Counted from the stretch's first letter, positions 1-7,749 are shown. The stretch is DNA of 61,737 nucleotides from Terriglobia bacterium (GCA_023511585.1 JAIMBF010000009.1:1-61737), one strand, 5' to 3'. The notes: a model not told the origin generated them from the letters alone. Translations and numbers: made by a program.

Positions 1-63
1 GAAGAGCGCGTGGTGGCCAAGTGGCGCGCTTTTCTGGCCGGAGTAGCCGAGCAAGGCCGTTGA
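1..63 (+). CDS. C-terminal fragment of an unidentified protein
   Basis: The window opens inside a reading frame that closes with TGA at 61-63. Only 20 residues are visible, ending in VAEQGR, and they do not identify a family. The frame is supported mainly by the absence of a stop before position 61 and by the tRNA gene that follows 37 bases later. It could be a chance open frame; the sequence upstream of the window is needed to decide. Confidence 0.4.
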   Translation, partial: EERVVAKWRAFLAGVAEQGR

Positions 64-100
64 CGCCGAGAAGGGATGGTCTTAGAGGGCGGATGAGATG

Positions 101-176
101 GCGGGCGTAGCTCAGTTGGTAGAGCGCCAGGTTGTGGTCCTGGATGCCGTGGGTTCGAGTCCCATCGCTCGCCCCA
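101..176 (+). tRNA. tRNA-His (anticodon GTG)
   Basis: A full cloverleaf can be folded. The acceptor stem GCGGGCG (101-107) pairs with CGCTCGC (166-172) through one G-T wobble. The D-arm contains AGCTCAGTTGGTAGAGC, the anticodon loop carries GTG (134-136), and the T-arm contains GGTTCGAGTCC. The discriminator base is C173 and the base before the stem is G100, the pair expected for the histidine-specific G-1:C73 element. CCA is encoded at 174-176. It lies on the same strand as the dehydrogenase gene that follows, with about 420 bases between. Confidence 0.97.
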
Positions 177-594
177 AGCTCCGCTCTCATTGCGCGAGCG
201 CAATTGACATCGCAGAATGGATTTCAGTCTGTTCGCTGAGAAGAATCGTCAGCATTGAGACAGAAGCCCTTGCTTGAATGCGGCGTTCAGGTTACATCTT
301 TGCAAGCTAAGCGGGAGGAACGTTCAGCCGAGTCTGCCGGGGGAATGAATGCCCTGGGCATGACCGGGTTGCATTGGCTCATCCCGTTGCATCGGCGCCG
401 CCGAGACCCGGGCTCGTTTTTCTGCCGAAAGCGGGCAGACGGGTTGTGTGCGGCGCAGTAGGCGTCTTATCTCTGCAGTTTTTGCTGCATAGAAAGACGA
501 AAATAAGGGTGTTCCGTCGGCGGCAGGCAAGGCTTGTCGTCTGGTGAAAAGCAACCCCCGGGAATGGTTCCGGGTGAAGATGGGGGAAGAGCGT
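177..594 (+). other. Intergenic region upstream of the PQQ dehydrogenase
   Basis: This stretch between tRNA-His and the dehydrogenase shows no convincing gene. It contains a GC-rich hairpin followed by a T-run at 402-421 (listed separately) and a second small hairpin, CTGCC/GGCAG at 422-438. A TTGACA hexamer lies at 204-209 but has no convincing -10 element 16-18 bases downstream, so no promoter is called. The roughly 170 bases after the terminator presumably hold the dehydrogenase promoter and leader. Confidence 0.5.
402..421 (+). terminator. Putative Rho-independent terminator
   Basis: An imperfect hairpin CGAGACCCGGGCTCG (402-416, one A-G mismatch) is followed directly by TTTTT (417-421). 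It could end transcription from the tRNA-His side before the dehydrogenase promoter. Confidence 0.45.
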
Positions 595-2322
595 ATGCGT
601 AAACAGTCTAGAAACATAGCTTTCGCCGCAGCCCTTGTTGCAGGCACAATGCTCGGCACCACTGCGTCGATGGCGCAGATGGTGGATTCAAAGCGCCTGG
701 AGACAGCCGACCGTGATGCGAAAGACTGGCTGATGTATCACGGTTCTTACAAGGACTATAACTATAGCGGCCTCGGTCAGATTAACACGTCGAATGTGAA
801 AAATCTGGAAGTGGCGTGGATGCATTTCCCCGGCCGGACCACCCGCGGAATGCAATCAATGCCGCTCGCGGCGGACGGCGTGGTTTATTACTCGGGTTCC
901 TATAGCCGCTTGTTCGCTCTGGATGGCGCTACCGGCAAGGTCTTGTGGACATATTTCCCGGAGCTGGATGACGCGCTGATCGCGCGGCAGACCCACTCGC
1001 CTTACAATCGCGGCATCGCCATGGGCGACGGCAAAATCTACGTCGGCACGGTGGATGGGCGGTTGATCGCCGTCGATATGAAGACGGGCAAGCCGGTTTG
1101 GGATACCAAGCTGATCAATTCGCAGAAGCTCACAGTCGGGTTTACCGGTGCTCCGCTATTCGTGCGCGGCAAGGTGATTATCGGCAGCCAAGGCGGCGAG
1201 TGGCCGGTCCAGGGAACGATTTTCGCCGTCGATGCCGCCACGGGTAAGGAAATTTGGTCGTTCAGCACAACCGGCGGCACCGAGGAAGCGCGCAAGACAT
1301 GGGGAAACGACACCTGGCGCGTTGGCGGCGGCGGCGGCTGGATGCCGGGAACTTATGATGCCGAAACCAATACGATTTGGTGGGGCACGGCCAACCCGTC
1401 TCCGCTGTATGACTGGTCGCCGAATTGGCAGACGGACGGTGCCCGCCCGGGGATCAATCTTTATGTCACCTCGGTGATTGCACTCGATCCCGACACGGGT
1501 AAGCTAAAATTCTATCATCAAGAATTGCCGCACGATAACTGGGATTTTGACAGCGCCATCGGCGAATTTGTCATGATCGATCGAGGCGGCAAGCACTACA
1601 TGGTGCATCCGAACAAGAGCGGTTTCATTTTTGTCTACGATCGCGCAAATGCGAAAGTCGAAAATGTTTGGCCGCTCGTTCACAACTATAATTTTGTCAA
1701 GGGCATCGATCCGAAAACCGGTGAATTGATAGGTCGCCGCGACTTTTCGGCAGGGCCGCAAAGCGAGCCGCTCTGCCCGGCGATCGCAGGAGGGGTGAGC
1801 TGGAACTCAGGTTCCTACAGCCCGAAAACCGGCCTTTACTACAAGATCGGCAACGAATGGTGCATCACGCTTGAGGTGGTAAAGACAACTCCGATCACGG
1901 AACCGCAGGTGCAGTTGAACATTGGAGCCAACTTCAAGATGGCGCCGCCGCCCAGCGGAACCATTTATGGCCATCTCGATGCACGGGATCCGATTACCGG
2001 CAAGCTGAAGTGGGAAGTGAAATTCCCGCAGCCGCCTCTGGCCAGCGTGCTCTCAACCGCGGGCAATCTGGTTTTCGTGCCGGATGCACGTGGTATTTTG
2101 CATGCCTATAATGCAGAAACCGGTACGGAGCTTTGGTCGCACGACGATGGGATCGGCCATAACGGCGGAATCATCAGTTACATGGCCGGCAACAAGCAAT
2201 ACATTGCGGTCGAGGCCGGGTTCGGCGGTTTGGTAGGCGACGATTACGGTTCCATGTTTGGCGAGCCGTGGAAGAGCATGCCGCGCGATGCCGGTGCGTT
2301 GATTGTCTACTCCTTGAAGTAA
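595..2322 (+). CDS. PQQ-dependent alcohol dehydrogenase, lanthanide-type (XoxF/ExaF-like)
   Basis: Predicted periplasmic quinoprotein of 575 residues that oxidises a primary alcohol and passes electrons to a cytochrome c. The start at 595 has a GGGGGAAG ribosome-binding site and opens a signal peptide ending in TASMAQ. Repeated TGK..W blades indicate the eight-bladed propeller of the methanol/ethanol dehydrogenase family. Predicted metal ligands are Glu202 (GGE), Asn267 (GTANP) and Asp317 in WDFD. Asp319, two residues after the catalytic Asp, is the extra aspartate known from lanthanide-dependent XoxF/ExaF and is Ala in calcium-dependent MxaF. The vicinal Cys-Cys pair conserved near residue 105 in this family is absent: the equivalent region reads QTHSPYNRG and the protein has only two cysteines, far downstream. 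Cytochrome and MxaJ-like genes follow, as in xoxFGJ clusters. Substrate (methanol, ethanol or other) cannot be told. Confidence 0.88.
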   Translation: MRKQSRNIAFAAALVAGTMLGTTASMAQMVDSKRLETADRDAKDWLMYHGSYKDYNYSGLGQINTSNVKNLEVAWMHFPGRTTRGMQSMPLAADGVVYYSGSYSRLFALDGATGKVLWTYFPELDDALIARQTHSPYNRGIAMGDGKIYVGTVDGRLIAVDMKTGKPVWDTKLINSQKLTVGFTGAPLFVRGKVIIGSQGGEWPVQGTIFAVDAATGKEIWSFSTTGGTEEARKTWGNDTWRVGGGGGWMPGTYDAETNTIWWGTANPSPLYDWSPNWQTDGARPGINLYVTSVIALDPDTGKLKFYHQELPHDNWDFDSAIGEFVMIDRGGKHYMVHPNKSGFIFVYDRANAKVENVWPLVHNYNFVKGIDPKTGELIGRRDFSAGPQSEPLCPAIAGGVSWNSGSYSPKTGLYYKIGNEWCITLEVVKTTPITEPQVQLNIGANFKMAPPPSGTIYGHLDARDPITGKLKWEVKFPQPPLASVLSTAGNLVFVPDARGILHAYNAETGTELWSHDDGIGHNGGIISYMAGNKQYIAVEAGFGGLVGDDYGSMFGEPWKSMPRDAGALIVYSLK

Positions 2323-2342
2323 AGATCGCTATGACATAGAAG

Positions 2343-2373
2343 GGAGCGAGGCTTTTCAGCCTCGCTCCTTTTT
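2343..2373 (+). terminator. Rho-independent terminator between dehydrogenase and cytochrome genes
   Basis: A perfect 10-bp stem GGAGCGAGGC / GCCTCGCTCC (2343-2352 and 2359-2368) encloses a six-base loop and is followed by TTTTT. It begins 20 bases after the dehydrogenase stop and ends 27 bases before the cytochrome start. It should therefore uncouple or attenuate the cytochrome and binding-protein genes relative to the abundant dehydrogenase. Confidence 0.88.
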
Positions 2374-2400
2374 ATTTGGGTGCCTATTCGGAAAGTTGAG

Positions 2401-2772
2401 ATGACGAAGATTACGTTCTTCATTTGCACTCTGGTTGGGAGTATTTTGCTTTTTGCGGAACCGTATGTGGCGCAAGCCGAGCAAGCAGGCAGCTCTCCCG
2501 CCGCGCAGACAGCAAATTCCTCGCCGGCAAGTGCGGTAGATCCGACAAAGAACGGAGAGGTGTTGTTTGCCACATCCTGCGGTTGGTGCCATAGCAATGG
2601 CGGCAGGGAGGCGGGGCGGTGCCCAAAGCTTGCCGGGTCGACGCGCTCCGACGATTTCATCATCAATCGCATCAAGAACGGCAAAGAAGGCAGAATGCCG
2701 GCTTTTGGTCAAACGTTTAACGACGCCCAAATTCAGAATATATTGCACTATATTCGTTCCTTGCAGCCATAG
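2401..2772 (+). CDS. Class I periplasmic cytochrome c, probable acceptor of the PQQ dehydrogenase (XoxG-like)
   Basis: Small secreted mono-haem cytochrome c of 123 residues. An N-terminal signal peptide (FFICTLVGSILLF..YVAQA) exports it. The haem-attachment motif is CGWCH at residues 60-64, and a Met in MPAFG near the C-terminus is the likely distal ligand. I chose the ATG at 2401, preceded by GGAAAG, over an in-frame GTG at 2380 that sits inside the upstream terminator's tail. It lies between the dehydrogenase and the MxaJ-like protein, the position of XoxG/MxaG in lanthanide and calcium methanol dehydrogenase clusters. Sequence similarity to any specific XoxG was not tested. Confidence 0.85.
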   Translation: MTKITFFICTLVGSILLFAEPYVAQAEQAGSSPAAQTANSSPASAVDPTKNGEVLFATSCGWCHSNGGREAGRCPKLAGSTRSDDFIINRIKNGKEGRMPAFGQTFNDAQIQNILHYIRSLQP

Positions 2773-2808
2773 GGACCATCGCTCCGTACGATCAACAGAG
2801 GACAAGCA

Positions 2809-3588
2809 ATGAGATTCCGGGGGTATTTCGCAGCCGCGATCGGATTTTTGTTTGCGCTTATGCCGTTGGCGACGCGGGCAAAATCTCTTGACGAGATTTT
2901 GAGCCGCGGCACGTTGGCCGTTTGCGCGCATCCCAATGCGTTGCCGTATTCGAGCCGCACTGCGAACCCTCCCGGGTTTCAGCTTGAACTTGCCGAAGCA
3001 CTCGCCAATCGCCTGGGCGTGAGGCTGGCGACCGATTGGATTATCGGCCCTTCGCAGCTTCGCCGGGCGGATTGCGATGTCGTTATGGATGCAATCGCAG
3101 ATCCGGAAGCCCAGGATGAGACTCATTTGGTGCTTTCGCAGCCGTATTATCACACCGGCGTTGTGTTAGTCGTGCGGCCTGGTAGCGCAATCAGAAGCTG
3201 GCAGGATCTCCATAATCATCCTGTTCGGGTGGGCGTTCTCGTGAGCTCGGCGGCCTCGGTCATCCTCGGCAAGCAACATGTTCCTATTTCCGTTTTCGGG
3301 TTTGAAGACGACACCTTGGAAGCCTTGCAGAAAGGAGAGATCGATGCCGCAACGATCAATTATACGACGGCGAGTTATTACAACCTGACGCACCCGAAGA
3401 GTCCCGTGGTTTTGGTGGGGTTTAACGATCATGAATCCCTTCTCGGCTGGAATGTTGCGGTCGGCATGATCCACCCTGATGCCAAGCTTCGAGAAGCAAT
3501 CAACGCGGCGATTGCGCAGCTTACTCGAGACGGCACGATTGCAAAGATTTATGCGCACTATGGGATTACACTTCAGCCGCCGCGCTAG
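2809..3588 (+). CDS. Periplasmic solute-binding protein family 3, XoxJ/MxaJ-like
   Basis: A 259-residue exported protein with signal peptide (cleavage near ATRA-KS) and a type-3 extracellular solute-binding fold: GTLAVCAHPN..PYS at the start of lobe 1, then GFQLELAEALANRLG. It starts 36 bases after the cytochrome with an AGAGGACAAG leader. Proteins of this fold next to PQQ dehydrogenase and cytochrome genes are MxaJ/XoxJ, thought to aid maturation or activation of the dehydrogenase rather than nutrient uptake. No ABC permease is adjacent, which supports that role. Confidence 0.82.
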   Translation: MRFRGYFAAAIGFLFALMPLATRAKSLDEILSRGTLAVCAHPNALPYSSRTANPPGFQLELAEALANRLGVRLATDWIIGPSQLRRADCDVVMDAIADPEAQDETHLVLSQPYYHTGVVLVVRPGSAIRSWQDLHNHPVRVGVLVSSAASVILGKQHVPISVFGFEDDTLEALQKGEIDAATINYTTASYYNLTHPKSPVVLVGFNDHESLLGWNVAVGMIHPDAKLREAINAAIAQLTRDGTIAKIYAHYGITLQPPR

Positions 3589-3861
3589 CCCGGTCCCTAA
3601 CGAGCATCTCTGAACTCGGCATTTGCCTGATATGGCGGCAGCCTTCGGGCCGCTGTTATTATTCTCTTGCCGAATGCGCTTCTGTGCTGCAAACAGAGCG
3701 TATTGTGCTAATCGATTCCGATTCTGATTATAAGGGCATAACCCGTCGGCCTGTTTCAAACGCAGGCCTTGGCTGGAAACGGCTGCCGGGAAGGTAAGGT
3801 TCTGGCCGGATGGGTTTCATCTCTTCGTAGCGCTTTACCGTTCCAGGAGGTCGGCCGTCGG

Positions 3862-4881
3862 ATGCGCACGCTGAAAGCTCGGACCGTAATCTCGCTGTTT
3901 GCTTTGGTTTGCCAGGGGCTGGCCGCTCACTCCATGGCCGCCGAGCCGCCGGCCGATCCACATGCGATATGGACGTTTCAGGACGAGAACGCGTCGATTA
4001 CGACCTCGAACCTGCCTGATCGCTATTATGTGAACGGCTTGCTTCTCGGCTATACCTCTCCTACCGACGCGGTGCCGGATTTTCTCTCGGACATCGGCCA
4101 CAGCGTTTGGGGGGAAGCAGGCGAGAGCAGGCAGCGTTTCACGGCAAGCATCAGCCAGTCGATCTATACTCCCGCTGATACCAAGGTTTTCCTGCCTCCT
4201 CCGACGGACGAACCTTACGCGGGCGTGCTCACCGCCAATCTCGGCTTGATCCAGGATACCACGGATCATCGGAGTATTCTCGGGCTTATGGCCGGCCTCA
4301 TTGGTCCGGACGCCGGCGGCCAAATCGTTCAAAACGGGTTTCACAGCATTATCGGGCAAAAACCGACGAAAGGTTGGGCGGATTATCAAATTCAAGATGA
4401 ACCCTTGGTCGAATTCTTAAGTGCGCGAATCTGGCGGATCTCGCTGGGCTCGCTCGGTGGTATGGAAACGGATGTGTTGCCGGATTTGAGCGTAGGCTTG
4501 GGCAATCTCCGCATTTACGCAATGACCGGCGGCGTAGTTCGCATCGGCCGCGGCTTGCAATCCGATTTCGGAGTCCCGCGCCTTTTCCCGGGGCCGAATG
4601 GCGATTACGCATATACGCCGGTTGAGCCGTTTGACTGGTATTTCTTTGCAGGCGCCCATGGCTCTGGGGTTGCGCACGATATTACCATCAACGGCAATAG
4701 TTTCCGAACCAGCCCTTCGGTTTCCCTGCAGCCGCTTCAGGGGGAGCTGGAAATCGGATTTGCCGCGATCTATGAGGGCGTGCGTATCTCGTATACGCAG
4801 GTTTTCCAAACCTACTCGTTCCGCACGCAGCGCGGCGGCCTTCACCAGTTCGGATCACTTGCCGTTTCGGTCGAATTTTAA
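3862..4881 (+). CDS. LpxR-family outer-membrane lipid A deacylase (DUF2219)
   Basis: Predicted 339-residue outer-membrane beta-barrel that removes the 3'-acyloxyacyl group of lipid A in characterised relatives. The start at 3862 follows AGGAGG and opens a signal peptide (TVISLFALVCQGLAAHSMAA). Family hallmarks visible are DRYYVNG near the N-terminus, EPYAG, and FHSIIGQKPTKGW, whose His matches the conserved family histidine; the chain ends in F, as barrels do. A longer in-frame start at 3769 would lack a normal signal peptide. It is separated from the xox-like genes by 273 bases, so a shared operon is doubtful. It ends four bases before the next start, suggesting co-transcription with the YqaA protein. 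Confidence 0.8.
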   Translation: MRTLKARTVISLFALVCQGLAAHSMAAEPPADPHAIWTFQDENASITTSNLPDRYYVNGLLLGYTSPTDAVPDFLSDIGHSVWGEAGESRQRFTASISQSIYTPADTKVFLPPPTDEPYAGVLTANLGLIQDTTDHRSILGLMAGLIGPDAGGQIVQNGFHSIIGQKPTKGWADYQIQDEPLVEFLSARIWRISLGSLGGMETDVLPDLSVGLGNLRIYAMTGGVVRIGRGLQSDFGVPRLFPGPNGDYAYTPVEPFDWYFFAGAHGSGVAHDITINGNSFRTSPSVSLQPLQGELEIGFAAIYEGVRISYTQVFQTYSFRTQRGGLHQFGSLAVSVEF

Positions 4882-4885
4882 CCGC

Positions 4886-5464
4886 ATGCTGAAAAGATTC
4901 TACCAAAGGGTGCTGGCGCTGGCCGGCTCTCCAAAGGCGCCTTGGTGGCTTGCGGCGGTTGCCTTTGCGGAGAGCAGTTTTTTCCCTGTTCCGCCCGATG
5001 TCTTGCTGCTTCCGATGATGCTTGCCCAACCACGGCGTGTCTGGCGTTACGCGGCACTCTGCACGCTCGCAAGCGTTGTTGGCGGGGTCGCCGGTTATTT
5101 CATCGGTTTTGCCTTTTTCCAGCAAATCGGCCTACCGATTTTGCGTGCCTATCACTACGGCGATGCGTTTGCGCAATTTCAAGATGCGTATGCCCAGTGG
5201 GGGTTTTGGATTATTCTGGTGAAAGGATTAACCCCGATACCCTACAAGCTTGTGACGATCGCCTCGGGGGTTGCCGGGTTCAGCCTCTGGCTTTTCATTT
5301 GCGCGAGCGTCATTTCGCGCGGAGCGCGGTTTTTTCTGATTGCCGCCCTCGTACGAACGGTGGGGGAGCCGGTTCGTGACTTTATCGAGCGACGCTTGGC
5401 GCTCGTGACATCGGCCCTTCTGGCGGCACTTTTGGGCGGATTCCTCCTGCTCCGATACCTATAG
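4886..5464 (+). CDS. YqaA/DedA (SNARE-associated, VTT domain) membrane protein
   Basis: A 192-residue inner-membrane protein with several hydrophobic segments. The sequence FAESSFFPVPPDVLLLP near the N-terminus and the later GLTPIPYKLVTIASG are hallmarks of the YqaA branch of the DedA/VTT superfamily, linked to lipid scrambling and membrane homeostasis. The start at 4886, just after the LpxR-like stop, is preferred over the longer frame from 4598, which would overlap that gene heavily. Coupling to a lipid A-modifying enzyme suggests an envelope-lipid role, but that is inference. Confidence 0.85.
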   Translation: MLKRFYQRVLALAGSPKAPWWLAAVAFAESSFFPVPPDVLLLPMMLAQPRRVWRYAALCTLASVVGGVAGYFIGFAFFQQIGLPILRAYHYGDAFAQFQDAYAQWGFWIILVKGLTPIPYKLVTIASGVAGFSLWLFICASVISRGARFFLIAALVRTVGEPVRDFIERRLALVTSALLAALLGGFLLLRYL

Positions 5465-5526
5465 GCGTGCCTTCCGGCGAAAAGCGCCCTTCGACAATTC
5501 CCGAAAGCCGTTGATATAATCCTTTA

Positions 5527-5570
5527 GCCGGTGCGGCCAAAAGGGCAATGCCTTTGCCGGCCCCCTTTTT
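5527..5570 (+). terminator. Putative Rho-independent terminator after the YqaA gene
   Basis: The hairpin GGCAA-TGCCT-TTGCC, with flanking AAAAGG/CCCTTTT and GCCGG/CCGGC pairings possible, is followed by TTTTT and a second T-run at 5573-5578. It fits the end of the LpxR-YqaA transcript and insulates the CBS gene downstream. Confidence 0.6.
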
Positions 5571-5616
5571 GCTTTTTTATACCGATAGGTGCAGCTTGGC
5601 TCGAGTTTGCGAGGGC

Positions 5617-5630
5617 TTGATCTATCGCAA
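5617..5630. promoter_or_regulatory. FixK/FNR-type box upstream of the CBS-BON gene
   Basis: TTGATCTATCGCAA matches the FixK consensus TTG[A/C]-N6-[T/G]CAA and lies 53 bases upstream of the CBS-BON start. An AT-rich stretch (AACTATAGA, 5655-5663) follows at about -10 distance. Direct sequence match; regulation is inferred. Confidence 0.62.
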
Positions 5631-5682
5631 GATAAAGGAAACGGATCGGAAGCAAACTATAGACAAATGAGGGAGCTTATGA

Positions 5683-6411
5683 ATGCACGCTGCTGACGTT
5701 ATGACCCGTGATGTCGCGACGGTTCGCGCCGGGGCGACGATTGAAGAAGCAGTCCGCCTCATGCTGGAGAAACGCATCAGCGGCTTACCCGTGGTTGATG
5801 ACCGGGGGCGGCTGGTCGGCATTGTCACCGAAAGCGATTTGTTGCACCGCACCGAGCTTGGCACTGCCAAAGAACGGCCGCGTTGGCTCGCTTTTCTGCT
5901 CGGCCCCGGCAAGTTGGCCTATGAGTACGTCCGGGCCAATGCGCGGAAAATAGAGGAAATAATGACCTCGGAGGTGGTCAGCGTTGCGCCCGATACCCCT
6001 CTTGAAGACGTGGTCTGGCTGATGGATCGCCATCATGTCCGCCGCCTTCCCGTCGTCAGCGCCGGCGTGCCCATCGGTATTATCAGCCGAGCAGACCTGA
6101 TCCGCGCGCTTGCCAAATTGCTGGCGGAGCGCACGGAAACCGCGGCTTCCGACACCGCAATTCAAAAGCAAATTTTGGCCGAGATCGAGCGCCAGCCCTG
6201 GGGCCGGCGCGAGGGCGTCGTGGTGACCGTGAATGACGGCGTGGTGCACCTGGACGGTGTGATTTTTGACGAAAGAGAGCGTAAGGCGCTTCGCGTGGTC
6301 GCCGAAAACACGCCGGGCGTAAAGGAAGTGCGGGATCACTTGGTTTGGGTTGAGCCGACTTCCGGTATGGCTATTGAGCCGGAGAACGGTTGGCCGTCAT
6401 CGCAAAACTAG
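5683..6411 (+). CDS. CBS-domain pair plus BON-domain protein
   Basis: A 242-residue cytoplasmic protein with two CBS domains (about residues 3-60 and 85-145; DVMTRDVATV and EIMTSEVVSV mark their starts) and a C-terminal BON domain (about 165-225, with VVTVNDGVVHLDGVI). CBS pairs bind adenine nucleotides or NAD-type ligands, and BON domains are thought to bind lipids or other ligands. The start at 5683 follows GAGGGAG. It stands alone between a terminator and a long intergenic region and has a FixK-type box upstream. Genes of this architecture occur repeatedly in low-oxygen and stress regulons. The target it regulates is unknown. Confidence 0.9.
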   Translation: MHAADVMTRDVATVRAGATIEEAVRLMLEKRISGLPVVDDRGRLVGIVTESDLLHRTELGTAKERPRWLAFLLGPGKLAYEYVRANARKIEEIMTSEVVSVAPDTPLEDVVWLMDRHHVRRLPVVSAGVPIGIISRADLIRALAKLLAERTETAASDTAIQKQILAEIERQPWGRREGVVVTVNDGVVHLDGVIFDERERKALRVVAENTPGVKEVRDHLVWVEPTSGMAIEPENGWPSSQN

Positions 6412-6550
6412 CGCGGTGGAAGCGTTTCGAAGGCGTTCCGATCAACGGAAGCCGTTGGATCGGGCGAGCCGTAAAGGCTGTGCCAGAAGAGGAGGCCTCG
6501 GTTAAAGGCTCTTCCATACCTGCGAATGATCGGAGGCTGGTTTGCCTGGT

Positions 6551-6564
6551 TTGATTGAGATCAG
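6551..6564. promoter_or_regulatory. Degenerate FixK/FNR-type box
   Basis: TTGATTGAGATCAG departs from the TTGAT-N4-ATCAA palindrome at one base. TGTAAT at 6594-6599 could be a -10 element. It precedes the RNA-like stretch and the unknown gene at 6961. Confidence 0.35.
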
Positions 6565-6605
6565 AACAAGCAATTACATAGCCGTCTTGCAGCTGTAATG
6601 CCTCG

Positions 6606-6900
6606 TACCGGCGCATCTCCGGCCTAGCTTGCCGCCCCCTTTAACCCTGCGACGGGGATTAGGAGTTGACCACCCATCTTCCGGGAAGTAACCTAAACCC
6701 CTAAAGCCGATGGGGCTCTCGGAGGCCTGAGGGGTAAGACCGAAGAACCCTGTCGAAGTGCGCGGGTGCCTGGGGTACCCGAGGAGTTACGGGGGCTATG
6801 GATAGCAAACCAAGCTCCAGACCAAAGGGCGTTTTCGGCGCGTTGGTGGCAAGCCCGCTGAGTCAAGGCATAATAGAAGCCGGCGGGGTTTCTCGTTTGG
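6606..6900 (+). ncRNA. Candidate structured RNA or long structured leader of the gene at 6961
   Basis: The 549-base gap between the CBS-BON gene and the next gene has no plausible reading frame, but from about 6640 it is full of short complementary blocks. Examples are CCCC...GGGG (6698-6715) and a 7-bp hairpin GGGTGCC-TGG-GGTACCC around 6764-6780, with many G/A-rich linkers typical of folded RNA. A near-consensus -10 (TGTAAT) and a degenerate FixK box lie just upstream. I do not recognise a known riboswitch, 6S, tmRNA or RNase P signature. It may be a free-standing RNA, a leader or an intron remnant; ends are approximate. Confidence 0.35.
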
Positions 6901-6960
6901 ACGCTATTCCGAAATTTCCCGGCAGCCGCAAAGCACGCATAAAGTCATGAGGAGGCGGCA

Positions 6961-7704
6961 ATGACTACGAATACGCAGATGGAAAACCTTTACCAGCAGA
7001 TCACGCTTGTCCGTGGCGCTGGTGATCGGAATCACGGTAAGCTTTGTATTATGTCCTTTGTTGCTTTCCTTGCAGGCGAGGGGCATTCCGACGACCCGGC
7101 GACCGCTTCGTCGGTGATCCGCCGGTTCGCGATCACGATTAATGACGAAATGCCCGATCATTTCCGGCAGCGCCTGAAGCCGTTTGCGCCTCGAATCATT
7201 GGCACGCGCGACGGGCATGACAGGATCCGAGCCGATCTTTTAATTGATGCGGTGCAACTTGAGCTTTTGCCGCAAATCGCTGCGGATTTCAGCGATGCGA
7301 CCGCGGCCAGGATACAAGCTTCCTACGCGGGCTGGAAGCATAGAAGGCCGGAAAGCTTGGCAGAGTTCCGCCAGAGAGTCATTCATATGGTCTTGTGCGC
7401 GGGTGATATCCGAGACACCTATACCTGCCAGGCGGTTGCCTCGGCCGTCGCACGGCTCATTGCATTTTGCGCGCGCACCGCGAGCACCCCGGCCCAACGC
7501 GAGTGGTATTGGTTGAAGGCGATCGATCTTTTGGATCGGCTCTGCGATGTTGGGTCGGAACGCGGGCGGCCGCCGATTCCGGAAGAGCGCCTCGCAGAGA
7601 TGGCCGAATTTCTGGAGAAGCGCGGCCAGTGGGCGCAACGGCGGGCGCGTGCCTTGGAGGCTTTTGTTCGGGTACGTAACCTCTTTCCCGTGCTGATCGG
7701 ATAA
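6961..7704 (+). CDS. Conserved-looking hypothetical protein, 247 residues
   Basis: Unrecognised. The start at 6961 has a strong ribosome-binding site (GAGGAGGCGGCA). The N-terminal third contains KLCIMSFVAFLAGEGHSDDP followed by VIRRFAITINDEMPD, a pattern I associate with uncharacterised proteins of several bacterial groups but cannot name. The remainder is alpha-helical and charged, with no signal peptide, membrane segment or obvious catalytic motif. It follows the RNA-like leader and sits among low-oxygen/stress genes, so a stress-related cytoplasmic role is plausible but unproven. Nothing suggests truncation. Confidence 0.75.
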   Translation: MTTNTQMENLYQQITLVRGAGDRNHGKLCIMSFVAFLAGEGHSDDPATASSVIRRFAITINDEMPDHFRQRLKPFAPRIIGTRDGHDRIRADLLIDAVQLELLPQIAADFSDATAARIQASYAGWKHRRPESLAEFRQRVIHMVLCAGDIRDTYTCQAVASAVARLIAFCARTASTPAQREWYWLKAIDLLDRLCDVGSERGRPPIPEERLAEMAEFLEKRGQWAQRRARALEAFVRVRNLFPVLIG

Positions 7705-7715
7705 GCTGCTGTCAT

Positions 7716-7749
7716 TTTGTCAAATCTGCGCGTTTGCGCATTAGACAAA
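7716..7749. repeat. Nested inverted repeat downstream of the 247-residue hypothetical gene
   Basis: TTTGTC (7716-7721) pairs with GACAAA (7744-7749), and inside it TGCGC (7727-7731) pairs with GCGCA (7736-7740). It begins 12 bases after the stop codon. It may be a weak terminator without a clean T-run or an operator; function unknown. Confidence 0.4.

Noticed and set aside
3601-3670. Terminator after the MxaJ-like gene
   Set aside because: The GCGGC...GCCGC pairing contains a bulge and is followed by a mixed TTATTATT tract; too weak to list.
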